A stretch of 42,810 nt of DNA from Vibrio ouci (GCF_004551525.1 NZ_SATR01000039.1:1-42810), one strand, 5' to 3'. Positions 33,508-42,563 are shown, counted from the stretch's first letter. Notes: generated by a model not told the origin, from the letters alone. A program made the numbers and translations.

Positions 33508-34275
33508 CTACTTGGTGTAGCTTTCATTTAGCTCGGTCACCTCTCCGTTTGAGTAGACCTTATTGACCTTATCCCAAGGGATTGGGTCTAAAGTAGCACC
33601 TGCTACTTCTGCTCTTTTCTGAATTCTTGTAAGATATGAAAGCTTTATATAATCCTCTGCACTAAAGCCCTGCGCGTCTTTATCCATTACTTTTTCTGGT
33701 TTTAGCTCCGTGAGATAAATTAACTCTCCGCAACCTTTTAAAAAGACTTTTGCTTGCCCGTTTGGTAAGAGACCAAAAACAATTTCTGTTCGATAACAGC
33801 TAATCTCATCACCTGAACGTCCGATGTAACTATCTTTGCTAGCCATGATTCTTTTTATCTTTTCATCTAAGTCAAATCGAGTTACATAAAACTGAGTATT
33901 AGCAAGCGAAGTCCAGTATAGATTAACTTCATCTGGTAATGACTTCCTTCCAGAAACTTGAACTCCCCTTACCATAGTGAAAGTGTGAAGAGGTAAGCCG
34001 TAGCCATCATAACCATCTAGCCACTTCTTCACATTTCTCATATCGCTTTTAGCCATAAACTGACTAAACGCATGTAGCTGGGATGTCCAATTTTCCTGAT
34101 GGTTAGTTCCATAGGACTTTGTGACTTTAGTAGGAAACAGTGATGATGAAGATACACTCACTCTCCACTCAGGCATGTCATCCGGCGCCGTTGAAGCACA
34201 TGCAGTACTGCTCAAAACAGCTAAGAGCAAAGCTAAACGTATTAGCGGTCCGTTAAGTCTCTTTATTACACTCAT
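33508..34275 (-). CDS. DUF2931 lipoprotein, probable immunity protein to the Tle1-like effector
   Basis: A 255-residue protein with a signal sequence (about 1-24) that ends in STAC, a plausible though not ideal lipobox. The mature part is rich in charged residues and matches my memory of DUF2931 (MPEWRVSVSSSSLFPTKVTKSYGTN). DUF2931 proteins often occur next to T6SS lipase effectors. A periplasmic lipoprotein encoded directly after the effector fits the known type of immunity protein (Tli1) that protects the producer from its own phospholipase. I chose the ATG at 34275 (AAAGAG in front). An upstream ATG at 34308 would overlap the effector by 56 bases and has no ribosome binding site. The gene overlaps the effector gene by 23 bases. 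Confidence 0.72.
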   Translation of the reverse strand: MSVIKRLNGPLIRLALLLAVLSSTACASTAPDDMPEWRVSVSSSSLFPTKVTKSYGTNHQENWTSQLHAFSQFMAKSDMRNVKKWLDGYDGYGLPLHTFTMVRGVQVSGRKSLPDEVNLYWTSLANTQFYVTRFDLDEKIKRIMASKDSYIGRSGDEISCYRTEIVFGLLPNGQAKVFLKGCGELIYLTELKPEKVMDKDAQGFSAEDYIKLSYLTRIQKRAEVAGATLDPIPWDKVNKVYSNGEVTELNESYTK

Positions 34276-36391
34276 AACTAGCTCTTTCAAATTGTTGTTT
34301 TGACTCATTAAATAGTGGTTTCATTCCAACAGTATCACTCGAAGAATGGTGGTACAAATCGGAAGCCATGAATTCTTTTAGCCTTTGTGGTGTACTCAAT
34401 GAGCTTATAACCCCTTCATAATCACCATTTTTGGCTAATTTCAATATATTCGCGTTTAACTCAGTAAATGTCATCGAACTACCCTTCTTATCGGAAGGTA
34501 AATCTTTTACTAATAGATAAACGTCATCTGTCCAAGCATATCCATCATCATCCGTTAAAGGCACACCATGAAACTCAGCTAAGCCATACATTACTCTTAA
34601 ATATAAACGCGATAAGTCACCTTCAACTTTCCGCTTGATAAACAGTTTTCCTGTAACTCTATTTCGATTGTTGCCTAGTTTAGTATCCTCAAGAACCACT
34701 GGAGCATAATCTGAGTCTTTCCATCCACTGTTTAAATCCAGTTTTTTATATTCTTCTAGAGTCTGGAGTACATACTTAAGAGCTCTTTCCTTCTCAAAAT
34801 GACTAGAATAAGAACGACTCACTTTCTTCACTAATTTATTTTCCAGTAAAGGTAGTAAATAGTCCTCTTGGGCGTACGAGTGCCTAGAGTGATAACCTCC
34901 ACCAATATCTGAATGAGCGCCGGGTAACGTCAGCTCAGAAAATGTTTCATACTTATTGATCCGATTTAAACTAAAGTTCTCTCTACATTCAGTTTTCGAA
35001 TTTGCAGTTAAGTGAACAACCCTTCTAACTCGCTCAGGATCAAGCCAAAGTTTAACGTCTCCATTATCAGTATGAGTACTGAAGTCAAAATCGAGGATCG
35101 TTTTGGAGTCTAGAGATACAAGATGTACAACCGAGGCCACCGTATCAAACACCCCAACAAATGTTACCTCGCAACTCGCTTTATCCTTATCCACTAAATC
35201 CCAATCAAATGAACTAGACAGTCCAACTTTCTTCTTGGCACATTCCTCTGTGAATACCTTTGCAAAATTACCATTGCAACCTTCAAGGACCACATTGACA
35301 AAATGCCTTGCTGAAGCTGCTCCCCGACTAAAGCCAAATACGTCAAATTGTAACTTCGAAATACCATCAACCACATTTGGTAAATCGTTTTCGAAAGTGT
35401 TTTTTAATTCCGAAATTCGCTCAACTAGCTTTTCTATCCCAACATTTACTTTTTCAACAACTCCGTATTGACCTATTCCAGTGCCTTGACCAAATATCGA
35501 TTCTTTAGCAGGTTTCTTATCTATCTCATTACCCGTTCCTATCCCGGTGACATATTGAGCAAAAGAGTATGAATTCTGGGATTCAAAATATTTGTCTTGT
35601 GCGTAACGCTCAAACAATTTCTGTATATTGGTCAGCTCGTTTGTCGCACTACCCTCAACAGTTTCTGTATCCCCATCATCACCAGTAAACAACTTCTGAA
35701 AGAAGCCTTTCTCTTGCGGATAAGCAAAGCAGTCATCCGACAGCTGAGTTATAGGGATGCTATTTCGAGAAATACCTGTACGAGAAGCGATATTCTCACA
35801 TTCCGCCTCATACTTCGGGCGCCACTTGTAGTAATACTTATCTAACTCTTTCTTGCCCCATTCTGCGCTGTAGGTATTGTTGCCGGTGCCATCAAAGAAC
35901 ATACCGACACGTAGGGTAATAAAGTTAAAGCCTCTGACCTGCAGGACATAGCTCTTGTCGGTAATGAGTTTAAGTGAGTCCGCTTTGCCTTTCTCATGGC
36001 GTGCTGGTAGTGATTGTCCTTCGGCGAGCTCAGTTAAGTCTCCGGCGGTGATTTCTAAGAACTCCGGTTTAGCCCCTTCTTGGTTCACGTACTCAGTGGC
36101 GAAATCCGCCGTAGGTTTCGAGCCTGTATTCGGCTTATGCGCATCTTTTTGTGATTCTAATAACCACTGTTCACTGTCTAAGTTAAGCAATACAGGGCCG
36201 GAGGCTAATCCCTCAAGGTAGATAGGCTCTTCGCCTAGCGTAACGCTGAACTCATTGCCTGCTGAATCAGTAAGCGTTCCAGAAACACCATTAAACGGCA
36301 GGTTAAACTCATCTCGTACAAATATTTCGATCCAGCGATTACACTGCTCACATGGCAAAAAGTAAGCGCTACTGCCTGTTTCAATACTCAT
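34253..36391 (-). CDS. T6SS phospholipase effector, Tle1-like (DUF2235)
   Basis: A 712-residue alpha/beta-hydrolase effector counted from the ATG at 36391, which overlaps the adaptor stop as ATGA and has GAAAGAGG in front. Residues 1-150 form an N-terminal region starting with a CxxC motif (PCEQCNRW), likely for docking on the VgrG/adaptor. From about 155 comes the DUF2235 hydrolase: FITLRVGMFFDGTGNN (oxyanion/Asp region), nucleophile Ser355 in FGFSRGAASARHF (GxSxG), acidic VFDTVASV with Asp416, and LPGAHSDIGGGYHSR with His493. Tle1 enzymes hydrolyse phospholipids after delivery into the periplasm of rival cells. Base composition falls sharply inside the gene: roughly 52% GC near 36.0 kb and 30% near 35.4 kb, as if the toxin half had been exchanged. 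Confidence 0.85.
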   Translation of the reverse strand: MSIETGSSAYFLPCEQCNRWIEIFVRDEFNLPFNGVSGTLTDSAGNEFSVTLGEEPIYLEGLASGPVLLNLDSEQWLLESQKDAHKPNTGSKPTADFATEYVNQEGAKPEFLEITAGDLTELAEGQSLPARHEKGKADSLKLITDKSYVLQVRGFNFITLRVGMFFDGTGNNTYSAEWGKKELDKYYYKWRPKYEAECENIASRTGISRNSIPITQLSDDCFAYPQEKGFFQKLFTGDDGDTETVEGSATNELTNIQKLFERYAQDKYFESQNSYSFAQYVTGIGTGNEIDKKPAKESIFGQGTGIGQYGVVEKVNVGIEKLVERISELKNTFENDLPNVVDGISKLQFDVFGFSRGAASARHFVNVVLEGCNGNFAKVFTEECAKKKVGLSSSFDWDLVDKDKASCEVTFVGVFDTVASVVHLVSLDSKTILDFDFSTHTDNGDVKLWLDPERVRRVVHLTANSKTECRENFSLNRINKYETFSELTLPGAHSDIGGGYHSRHSYAQEDYLLPLLENKLVKKVSRSYSSHFEKERALKYVLQTLEEYKKLDLNSGWKDSDYAPVVLEDTKLGNNRNRVTGKLFIKRKVEGDLSRLYLRVMYGLAEFHGVPLTDDDGYAWTDDVYLLVKDLPSDKKGSSMTFTELNANILKLAKNGDYEGVISSLSTPQRLKEFMASDLYHHSSSDTVGMKPLFNESKQQFERASYECNKET

Positions 36392-37170
36392 GTCCAAACC
36401 TCTTTCAGGGTTTCTAGTTCTTTAAGCTCTTCAAGGTTTAAATGAAAAGGCTGCGACAATTCACTCAGGTGTGTTTGAGTCTGACGAGTCACCTCAACCA
36501 AAACACAGGCCTCCATTTGCTCTTGTGGATAGCCTCTTTCCTGTGCTTTTTTCAATGCATTCAGAATCACATCATTCGGGTTAGCTAACCGCTCCATCAT
36601 CTTAGGGAACAGGTTCCACCATCTTCGTTCGATGGACTTGGCGTGAGTATTTTCGTTATATAGAGCCGTCAGGTGATGCGGTTGAACCTTCCACCATGTT
36701 TCTGTGCTTAGCGTAAAATCAAACTTAGATTGGTTGATGTAACAGGCAAGAGACTCGTTTGCGATGGCAAGTTGGTCGATATTACCTAGCAAACTGTTTA
36801 CTTCACTCTCTTCCATTGCAAGCAGCATTGGCCCAATGACTTGCTTGTCGTAAAAGCGAAACATCACTTCTTCACCTTCATAAGAAGCAAGTAGTAAACT
36901 GCGTAAGTGCTCGATAAGCTGATCAAATTCAGCTGCGCTTTGAATCCCTATGCCGAGATCTAGTACGTCACTTTTCACACTGAGCAACTGCTCTGAGACG
37001 GGTACTAACCATGGTGATAACGCTTTCGCTGACTCGAACATAGGGCCAGAGAAAAGGGGGATAGAATCGTCAAACCCAAAACCAGACTCTTTAACCACTT
37101 GCTGATGAGCATTAGCGTCAGCCAACCAATAATAGTTGCCTTCACTCACTTGAAACCATTCAGATAGCAT
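36388..37170 (-). CDS. DUF4123 T6SS effector adaptor (Tap-1 type)
   Basis: A 260-residue protein of the DUF4123 family, judged by its N-terminal YYWLADANAHQQ, the PLFSG...SPWLVPV block, and EGEEVMFRFYDKQVIGPML near residue 105-125. DUF4123 adaptors load a cargo effector onto its cognate VgrG and are always encoded between the two, as here. The start is the ATG at 37170, which shares one base with the vgrG stop (TAATG); the longer frame would run into vgrG. It overlaps the effector gene by four bases, so all island genes are coupled. The C-terminal 30 residues are rich in Leu and Glu. Confidence 0.85.
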   Translation of the reverse strand: MLSEWFQVSEGNYYWLADANAHQQVVKESGFGFDDSIPLFSGPMFESAKALSPWLVPVSEQLLSVKSDVLDLGIGIQSAAEFDQLIEHLRSLLLASYEGEEVMFRFYDKQVIGPMLLAMEESEVNSLLGNIDQLAIANESLACYINQSKFDFTLSTETWWKVQPHHLTALYNENTHAKSIERRWWNLFPKMMERLANPNDVILNALKKAQERGYPQEQMEACVLVEVTRQTQTHLSELSQPFHLNLEELKELETLKEVWT

Positions 37171-39224
37171 TATTTCGCCCCTTCTTGTGGGCAAGGCTTA
37201 ACAAGAGGAATACGGCTCTCTTCAGCTAACAACAAGGATTGATGGCGTACTGCTTTTGCGACATCTGGTGTAGCGGGAGCCTCTACCCCGTTTGGTAGAC
37301 TAGCGATTTGCCCACTGTAAGCACTCCCTTGACCCGCGCTACCACCAGCATTGAGGTTAATTGCAGGGCCACTTAAGCTAACACCACTTCCATCAACTGT
37401 GACAAAGCTTCCTCCCGCTTTTAAGGTAATTTCAGCGCCTGCCTCTACAACAATCTTTGCCCCTGATTTTAATGAGATTTCTCTGCCCGCTTCGGCGCAG
37501 ATTTTTTCACCCAACTGTTGATTGAGACTACTATCAAGGACTTCACTCATATTTCCTTTGATGTCCACTCGGCTTTCGCCATCTACCGTCAGGTGTTTGT
37601 CTTGATGAATCTGCCCAAACTGATCGTTCTCCACCAGTAAATGATGGTCATTGTGAACAACCGTATTCACATCATTTTTGACCTTGGCCTTAAAGTCTTT
37701 TTGCCCGTGAATATATATCTGTTCTCGCCCTGCCTGATCTTCAAAACTCAGCTCATTAAAACCCGTACCTTGGTAGGTTTCAGTCCTAAAGACCGTTTTG
37801 GTTTTGTGCTCTGGTAATTCATAAGGTACTGGGTTATTGGCGTTGTACGTTCTACCCGTAACGATCGGCTGGTCAGGATCGCCGTTTAAAAACGAAACGA
37901 TCACCTCTTGACCCACTCTTGGCAGTGCGACCATTCCATATTGAGAACCTGCCCAACTTTGTGAAACTCGAACCCAACAAGAGCTATGCTCATCACCATT
38001 TGAGTATCTATCCCACGGAAAATGTAGTTTCACCCTGCCAAACTCATCGGTGTAAATTTCTTCACCTTCAGGCCCTACAACCGTGGCAATGGATGAACCA
38101 TCAACTATCGGCTTGAACTGGGGCAAAAACTTCCAATGATTCGATGCAGGAACGAGAAGTAGTTTATTGCGGTAAGTTGTCGCACCTTCACCGCCTTCTT
38201 CCTCTAATGCTTGTGGTTGTTCGGCTTGAACAGTCACAGACACCACTTGCCAATCTAGGCATACGTTTTGATCAATATGCTCAGACAATGTAAAGCGCAT
38301 ACCCGCTTTGAGTCGCATGTCATCACTGCTTGCTTCTGCGATATGACTATAACGGCGCAAGGCTTCTAGACGTGTTTGACTTAAGTTCTGGCTCAGCTCT
38401 CCATTTTGGTGGTCTCCAAGAAAGTCGAAATGCTGATAGCTTTCCATATCTTGGTAACCTTCGTCATTGGCCCGTTGCTGATCAGAGTATCGATAAGAAG
38501 GTTTAAGAAAGCTGTACTCATTTAACGTGACGTCACTGACCTCGAACTGCTTGGTCTCTTTCAAGCTCGAGACACTCGTACTGTCTGCTTCTCCCCCTGA
38601 AGCGGGTGCATAACAAATCGCATCATCAAGCTTGGCTAAACTTGTGCTCACGTCACTAAACACCACTCGCCCTTGGCCTTGCTCATGGTCAAAGCTGTAA
38701 ATCATTCCTTCTTCGCTCATCAGCCTATGAATGAAGTCCAGATCGGTCTCTCGGTATTGAACACAGTATTCGCGCTGAGGGTATTCTTTTTGCAGTGAAA
38801 AGGCATAATCCGAAATCCCCATTTCTTGCAGTAAAACAGAGATGATTTCAGGCGCAGATTGATACTGAAAAATACGGCTATTGTGTCGTAAAGATAAGCG
38901 CTCTAGTGAAGGCACAAGTTGGAGAGAGTAAAAGGTATGATGATGGCCCGTATCTCCCTTACTGAAAGCTTTAATAATTCCAAAGGTCGTACGTTCTAAC
39001 ACTCCGTTTCGACGTAACTCTAAGCGTACATTTTGATCGATGAGAGAATCAGGATCGATATCAGAACGCCGACTTGCGAGCTCAATCTGGTAGCGATAGC
39101 CACAACATAACTCGTTCGCCCGAGTGAGGTCATTTGAGAGTGATTCAATGCCACTAAACTTGTGAACAACAAATGCTTCCTCGTCGACACCGTCAACGAT
39201 TATATGGAATTTAAGCTTTGGCAT
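37170..39224 (-). CDS. vgrG: T6SS spike protein VgrG
   Basis: A 684-residue spike protein. Residues 1-370 form the gp27-like hub (VQYRETDLDFIHRLMSEEGMIYSF is typical), followed by the gp5-type OB fold (DEFGRVKLHFPWDRYSNG, then CWVRVSQSWAGSQYG and PRVGQEVIVSFLNGDPDQP) and a triple-helical needle from about 480 to 620 with repeated V/I-x-V patterns. The 60-residue tail after the needle is low complexity and Ala/Gly-rich with no catalytic domain, so this is a carrier VgrG that delivers the downstream Tle1-like effector. GGGAG lies just before the ATG. No structural T6SS genes are in the window, so this is an orphan vgrG island depending on a main cluster elsewhere. Confidence 0.95.
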   Translation of the reverse strand: MPKLKFHIIVDGVDEEAFVVHKFSGIESLSNDLTRANELCCGYRYQIELASRRSDIDPDSLIDQNVRLELRRNGVLERTTFGIIKAFSKGDTGHHHTFYSLQLVPSLERLSLRHNSRIFQYQSAPEIISVLLQEMGISDYAFSLQKEYPQREYCVQYRETDLDFIHRLMSEEGMIYSFDHEQGQGRVVFSDVSTSLAKLDDAICYAPASGGEADSTSVSSLKETKQFEVSDVTLNEYSFLKPSYRYSDQQRANDEGYQDMESYQHFDFLGDHQNGELSQNLSQTRLEALRRYSHIAEASSDDMRLKAGMRFTLSEHIDQNVCLDWQVVSVTVQAEQPQALEEEGGEGATTYRNKLLLVPASNHWKFLPQFKPIVDGSSIATVVGPEGEEIYTDEFGRVKLHFPWDRYSNGDEHSSCWVRVSQSWAGSQYGMVALPRVGQEVIVSFLNGDPDQPIVTGRTYNANNPVPYELPEHKTKTVFRTETYQGTGFNELSFEDQAGREQIYIHGQKDFKAKVKNDVNTVVHNDHHLLVENDQFGQIHQDKHLTVDGESRVDIKGNMSEVLDSSLNQQLGEKICAEAGREISLKSGAKIVVEAGAEITLKAGGSFVTVDGSGVSLSGPAINLNAGGSAGQGSAYSGQIASLPNGVEAPATPDVAKAVRHQSLLLAEESRIPLVKPCPQEGAK

Positions 39225-39355
39225 AGTTCTCCCTTTGCGATACTCATAAGCGCTCTAACTAGAAACAAACTTATGGTGTCAGCAAAGTTAATGCCATTTC
39301 CCCACTCACCGGAGAGCCCCAAAACTTGGAACAACAGACTGCAAACCAGGCAAAC

Positions 39356-39398
39356 AACTGCCCAGAACAAAGCAATAAATCACTTATGGGCAGTTTTT
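39356..39398. terminator. Hairpin between the DedA-LssY gene and vgrG
   Basis: AACTGCCCA (39356-39364) and TGGGCAGTT (39387-39395) form a 9-base stem with a 22-base loop followed on the plus strand by T-rich sequence. It lies 14-56 bases beyond the stop of the minus-strand DedA gene. The T-run is better on the plus strand, so it may be a weak terminator or an operator near the vgrG promoter. Confidence 0.45.
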
Positions 39399-39411
39399 AG
39401 AAAGGGACTCT

Positions 39412-40683
39412 TTACCAATCAGAGACGAGCAACACTCGCCCATCAGTAAAGTAATCATGCTCTTCATCAAGTGAAACAGGAGGCTTTAGCAAAGCGAGTT
39501 CAACTTGCTTAGAAGGAAGCTGTGTGTTGATTTGGGCAGCAAACTTATCACGCTCTGCATCCACATTAGGATCAACACTGTGTAGCACCGTGACAATTCC
39601 TGAATATGGCGTTAGCTGGAGTCCATCATCATAGCTCAATGCTCCAACCCAAAACTTCTGTTTATTCACCGAATCGATGCCCGCTTGCCACCAACGGATA
39701 TGACTACGCTTCATTAAGTTACCGGGTAACTGAAAAGCCATCTCTTGCGGGATTTCATTCCAATAGAGATCGGACACTGGCGGCGTTTTATCCCTCAGCA
39801 GTCTTATATAATCCAAGAATTCCAAATCATTTCTAGAGAAGGTTTTATTCTCTATCCAGCCCAGTTCCAGCATTAAATTTCTCGGATTTTCACCATAGTA
39901 GAAAACATTAACTGCCTGAGCATCGAAAATAGACGACTTACCTGGATAAACCTTGAACGACACATTGGTTGGATCAATTTCAGTTTGGGCGATGAGTTCT
40001 GTTTTTGCGTTTGCCTCTAGTTGGTAGTCATCCGCATAAAAGAAAAAATGAGCATAGTTGGCATAGAGCATCGACAGCACAAACACCGCTGTAAACTTAG
40101 TAAATAGAAAGCGCCAGCGTAATTTTCTGCCAATTAAATAGAATGCACCACTAACACAAATCGCGATGATGCTCGGGATATGCTCTGTGGCAAACGTTTG
40201 AACTTGAGCGATTAGCGGGAAACGCTCGACGCCGTAAGATAGCAAGTATCCCCAGGCGACAAACTGTGTCACGCCAAGCACAAGGCCAATACTCGAAAAG
40301 AGAGTAAACCTCTGCCAAGTGATTTTTTGCGTACCTGCGATAAAAGGCACAACCCAAGCCACTGGGCCTAATAAGCGTGCAAAGGCCAGTACGTAATTGC
40401 CCTTTTTGAACATCAAATGTCGACAACGTGCAATTGGACGCCTTGTCTTGGGTTGCCACTTTATCAGCCTTTTTTGCGCAGGCATCCCTAACTTTCGTCC
40501 AATAAAATAGCTCGCTTGGTCGCCAATAAAACCGCCGAGTAATACAGCAAATACACCAGTTACTACCCCTTGGTGTAACTGATACCCCGCTGCAATTAAA
40601 AAAGGTTCACCCGGAACAAATAGATTGGGGCCAATCAGTGCGTCCAATAAGGCCCCGATGAATAAGCTGAATCCTTCAAACAT
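39412..40683 (-). CDS. DedA family protein fused to an LssY-like C-terminal domain
   Basis: A 423-residue membrane protein. Residues about 1-190 are a DedA/SNARE-associated domain: FVPGEPFLIAAGYQLHQG, then GGFIGDQASYFIGRKLG and the conserved FARLLGPVAWVVPFIAG. Two further membrane segments follow, and residues about 220-420 match the LssY C-terminal domain (FQAQAVNVFYYG-like region and WQAGIDSVNKQKFWVGALSYDDGLQ). DedA proteins act as lipid flippases or envelope-homeostasis factors; LssY comes from the Legionella lss secretion locus and has no known activity. The start is the ATG at 40683, with AGGTGA in front; the frame extends to a TTG two codons earlier. The glycosyltransferase gene ends 17 bases upstream. 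Confidence 0.85.
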   Translation of the reverse strand: MFEGFSLFIGALLDALIGPNLFVPGEPFLIAAGYQLHQGVVTGVFAVLLGGFIGDQASYFIGRKLGMPAQKRLIKWQPKTRRPIARCRHLMFKKGNYVLAFARLLGPVAWVVPFIAGTQKITWQRFTLFSSIGLVLGVTQFVAWGYLLSYGVERFPLIAQVQTFATEHIPSIIAICVSGAFYLIGRKLRWRFLFTKFTAVFVLSMLYANYAHFFFYADDYQLEANAKTELIAQTEIDPTNVSFKVYPGKSSIFDAQAVNVFYYGENPRNLMLELGWIENKTFSRNDLEFLDYIRLLRDKTPPVSDLYWNEIPQEMAFQLPGNLMKRSHIRWWQAGIDSVNKQKFWVGALSYDDGLQLTPYSGIVTVLHSVDPNVDAERDKFAAQINTQLPSKQVELALLKPPVSLDEEHDYFTDGRVLLVSDW

Positions 40684-40700
40684 CGTCAATCACCTAGCAA

Positions 40701-41429
40701 TTATTGCTCTTTGTAGTGACCGAATTTGTATTCCATTTCGTTGTTGCGCATCTCACCATAAAAGAATCGGCGGATGTTCGCTTTAAGGTAGGTCGCACCC
40801 ATCTTGAATACGCCGTCTTGGTCGAGTCTGCGCGGATCAAATCCAAATGTGAGATTAAGGAATCGGAAACGCCAAGTCTTACTCGCTCGTTTTACGTAGT
40901 CACAGTCTTCGCATAGAACAATCTCTTCATCGAAGCCTTTAAGTTGTGCGTGCACTCGTTTGGTTGAAAAAATACATGCGCCAACCGCCGTAGGGAACAC
41001 AAATTGAGTGACAAACAAGCCTAGGTTAAACAAGCCATAACCCATTTTATGTACAAGTGGTAGATTTTTCGCCCCCATATACACGCCGGCGACTTCAAGC
41101 TGCTTCTCTTCTAGCTGGCTAATCGCATTGGCCAAGAACGTCGGAGAAAGCTGCACATCTGCATCTAGAAACAGTAAGCGCTCATGCTTCGCCAATTCAG
41201 CACCTGTATTACGCCCTAAGCTCACTCCGCGTGTTTCCATTTTGTGTACAGTCAGCTCTGGTAATGATGCCTCGTAGGCTGCGACCACCTCTCTGGTTGC
41301 ATCATCACTGTTTGAATCCACAACAATGACTTCAAACTCTTTGTGCGTCTGTTTACTGAGATCTTCCATTAAGCGACCGATTCTTTTCTCTTCGTTTAAT
41401 GTGATAACAACAATACTTACTGGGCCCAT
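40701..41429 (-). CDS. Family 2 glycosyltransferase
   Basis: A 242-residue GT-A fold glycosyltransferase beginning VSIVVITLNEEKRIGRLMEDL, with the nucleotide-sugar pocket VIVVDSNSDDATREVV and the metal-binding DxD motif Asp89-Ala-Asp91 in LLFLDADVQLS. It transfers a sugar from a nucleotide donor, perhaps to a lipid or surface polysaccharide. It is co-directional with the DedA-LssY gene (17-base gap), suggesting an envelope function. AAGGAGC lies seven bases before the ATG. Acceptor unknown. Confidence 0.88.
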   Translation of the reverse strand: MGPVSIVVITLNEEKRIGRLMEDLSKQTHKEFEVIVVDSNSDDATREVVAAYEASLPELTVHKMETRGVSLGRNTGAELAKHERLLFLDADVQLSPTFLANAISQLEEKQLEVAGVYMGAKNLPLVHKMGYGLFNLGLFVTQFVFPTAVGACIFSTKRVHAQLKGFDEEIVLCEDCDYVKRASKTWRFRFLNLTFGFDPRRLDQDGVFKMGATYLKANIRRFFYGEMRNNEMEYKFGHYKEQ

Positions 41430-41768
41430 GATATGCTCCTTATAATCTTGAATAGACAGGTTTAGTTAACTTGGTACTCAGATTACAAGGCGCAAACTTA
41501 ACCCGTCGTGAGGGCTTTATTCAGATCCGGTTCATTTACTCAGTTTTACTCAGCATTAGAAGAGTTGAATCAAAGTTAACCGATTGATTCTATTTGCCCT
41601 TAAAATAGGGGCTAAAAGCCGATTATCTATTGCTAGAATGGGGATTGGGTGATAGTATCCGCGCTCGCTTACAGAGTTACTACCAATTTCTCTTGAGCGT
41701 TTACCACACATGACAAGGTCGCATTGTTAGTGTGAATATGAATATCTTAATTTTTTGAGAGTAATACT
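41430..41768. other. Divergent intergenic region before rplY
   Basis: About 340 bases that hold the promoters of the glycosyltransferase (minus) and of rplY (plus). No ORF is supported. L25 genes are often autoregulated through their leader RNA; I could not draw a convincing leader structure here by eye. Confidence 0.4.
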
Positions 41769-42047
41769 ATGAAATTTGAAGCAGTAGTACGTACTGAACT
41801 AGGTAAAGGTGCGAGCCGCCGCCTACGTCACGCTGGTAAATTCCCTGCAGTTGTATACGGCGGTGAAGAAGCAGCAGTAGCTATCGTTCTTGATCACAAC
41901 GAAGTGATGAACCAAATGGACAAGCCTGAATTCTACGAAGCAATCACTCTAGTGATTGGCGGCGCTGAAGTTAAGGTTAAGCCACAAGACGTTCAACGTC
42001 ACGCGTTCAAGCCAAAAGTTGAGCACATGGACTTCATCCGCATCTAA
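41769..42047 (+). CDS. rplY: 50S ribosomal protein L25
   Basis: A 92-residue, single-domain L25 that binds 5S rRNA in the large subunit, close in length to E. coli L25 (94 residues). The pattern ASRRLRHAGKFPAVVYGG near residues 15-32 is diagnostic, and the C-terminus KVEHMDFIRI is typical. The start is the ATG at 41769, preceded by GAGAGTAA. It has its own strong terminator. In E. coli it is next to radD; here the two are separated by a 20-kb stretch. Confidence 0.98.
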   Translation: MKFEAVVRTELGKGASRRLRHAGKFPAVVYGGEEAAVAIVLDHNEVMNQMDKPEFYEAITLVIGGAEVKVKPQDVQRHAFKPKVEHMDFIRI

Positions 42048-42132
42048 TTCCCTACCAGGAATTAATTCGGATTAAATCCAGCCTTTTGCATATAAGATAA
42101 TCGGCCTTACCATCCGAGAAGTCTAAAAATTC

Positions 42133-42163
42133 GAAACCCCGATGCTACCAACATCGGGGTTTC
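42133..42163 (+). terminator. Rho-independent terminator of rplY
   Basis: GAAACCCCGATG (42133-42144) and CATCGGGGTTTC (42152-42163) form a perfect 12-base stem with a 7-base loop, 85 bases after the rplY stop. A T-run (TTTTT) follows after ACCG. Confidence 0.88.
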
Positions 42164-42477
42164 ACCGTTTTTGAGCCCTCAAAACCGCTTTCAATTCTCT
42201 TAAACACATTTTCATCACAACTTACTGCCCCACTCCCCTCCTACTTTATTCTTTAGCTATAGAACATATCTGAATGTGTCTTCAAGAGCCTCTCGTTGGC
42301 GCTCAAGTAAAACCCACATCAGTGTTACACTTCCGATTAAATCGCTTACTGGTGAGGCGGCAGAAATGGAAAAGAAGACTTTTACTGAGCAAGGGAAGAT
42401 TGCAGTCACGAATAAAGCAATTTATCGCAGCTGCTTACCTTTTAAATCGAAGTTGGGACTCTAAATCATTTCGGAAT
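42164..42477. other. Intergenic region with no supported gene
   Basis: Two overlapping short frames of 62 and 71 codons start near 42275 in different frames. Neither has a ribosome binding site nor a recognisable product, so they are not called. The stretch otherwise shows nothing. Confidence 0.4.
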
Positions 42478-42505
42478 AAAAAACGCTAGACCAATCACTC
42501 TAGCG
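42478..42505 (-). terminator. Rho-independent terminator of the right-edge gene
   Basis: On the minus strand CGCTAGA and TCTAGCG form a 7-base stem with an 8-base loop followed by six T. It lies about 60 bases after the stop of the partial minus-strand gene at 42564 and is placed to end it. Confidence 0.8.
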
Positions 42506-42563
42506 CAAGTCCCTAAGATGAGAAAAAGTAAGTTGAAACCTTAAAGGTTTATTATGTCGTAGC

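Noticed and set aside
42274..42489. Two overlapping short frames (62 and 71 codons) after rplY
   Set aside because: No ribosome binding site, different frames in the same DNA, basic composition without any recognisable domain.
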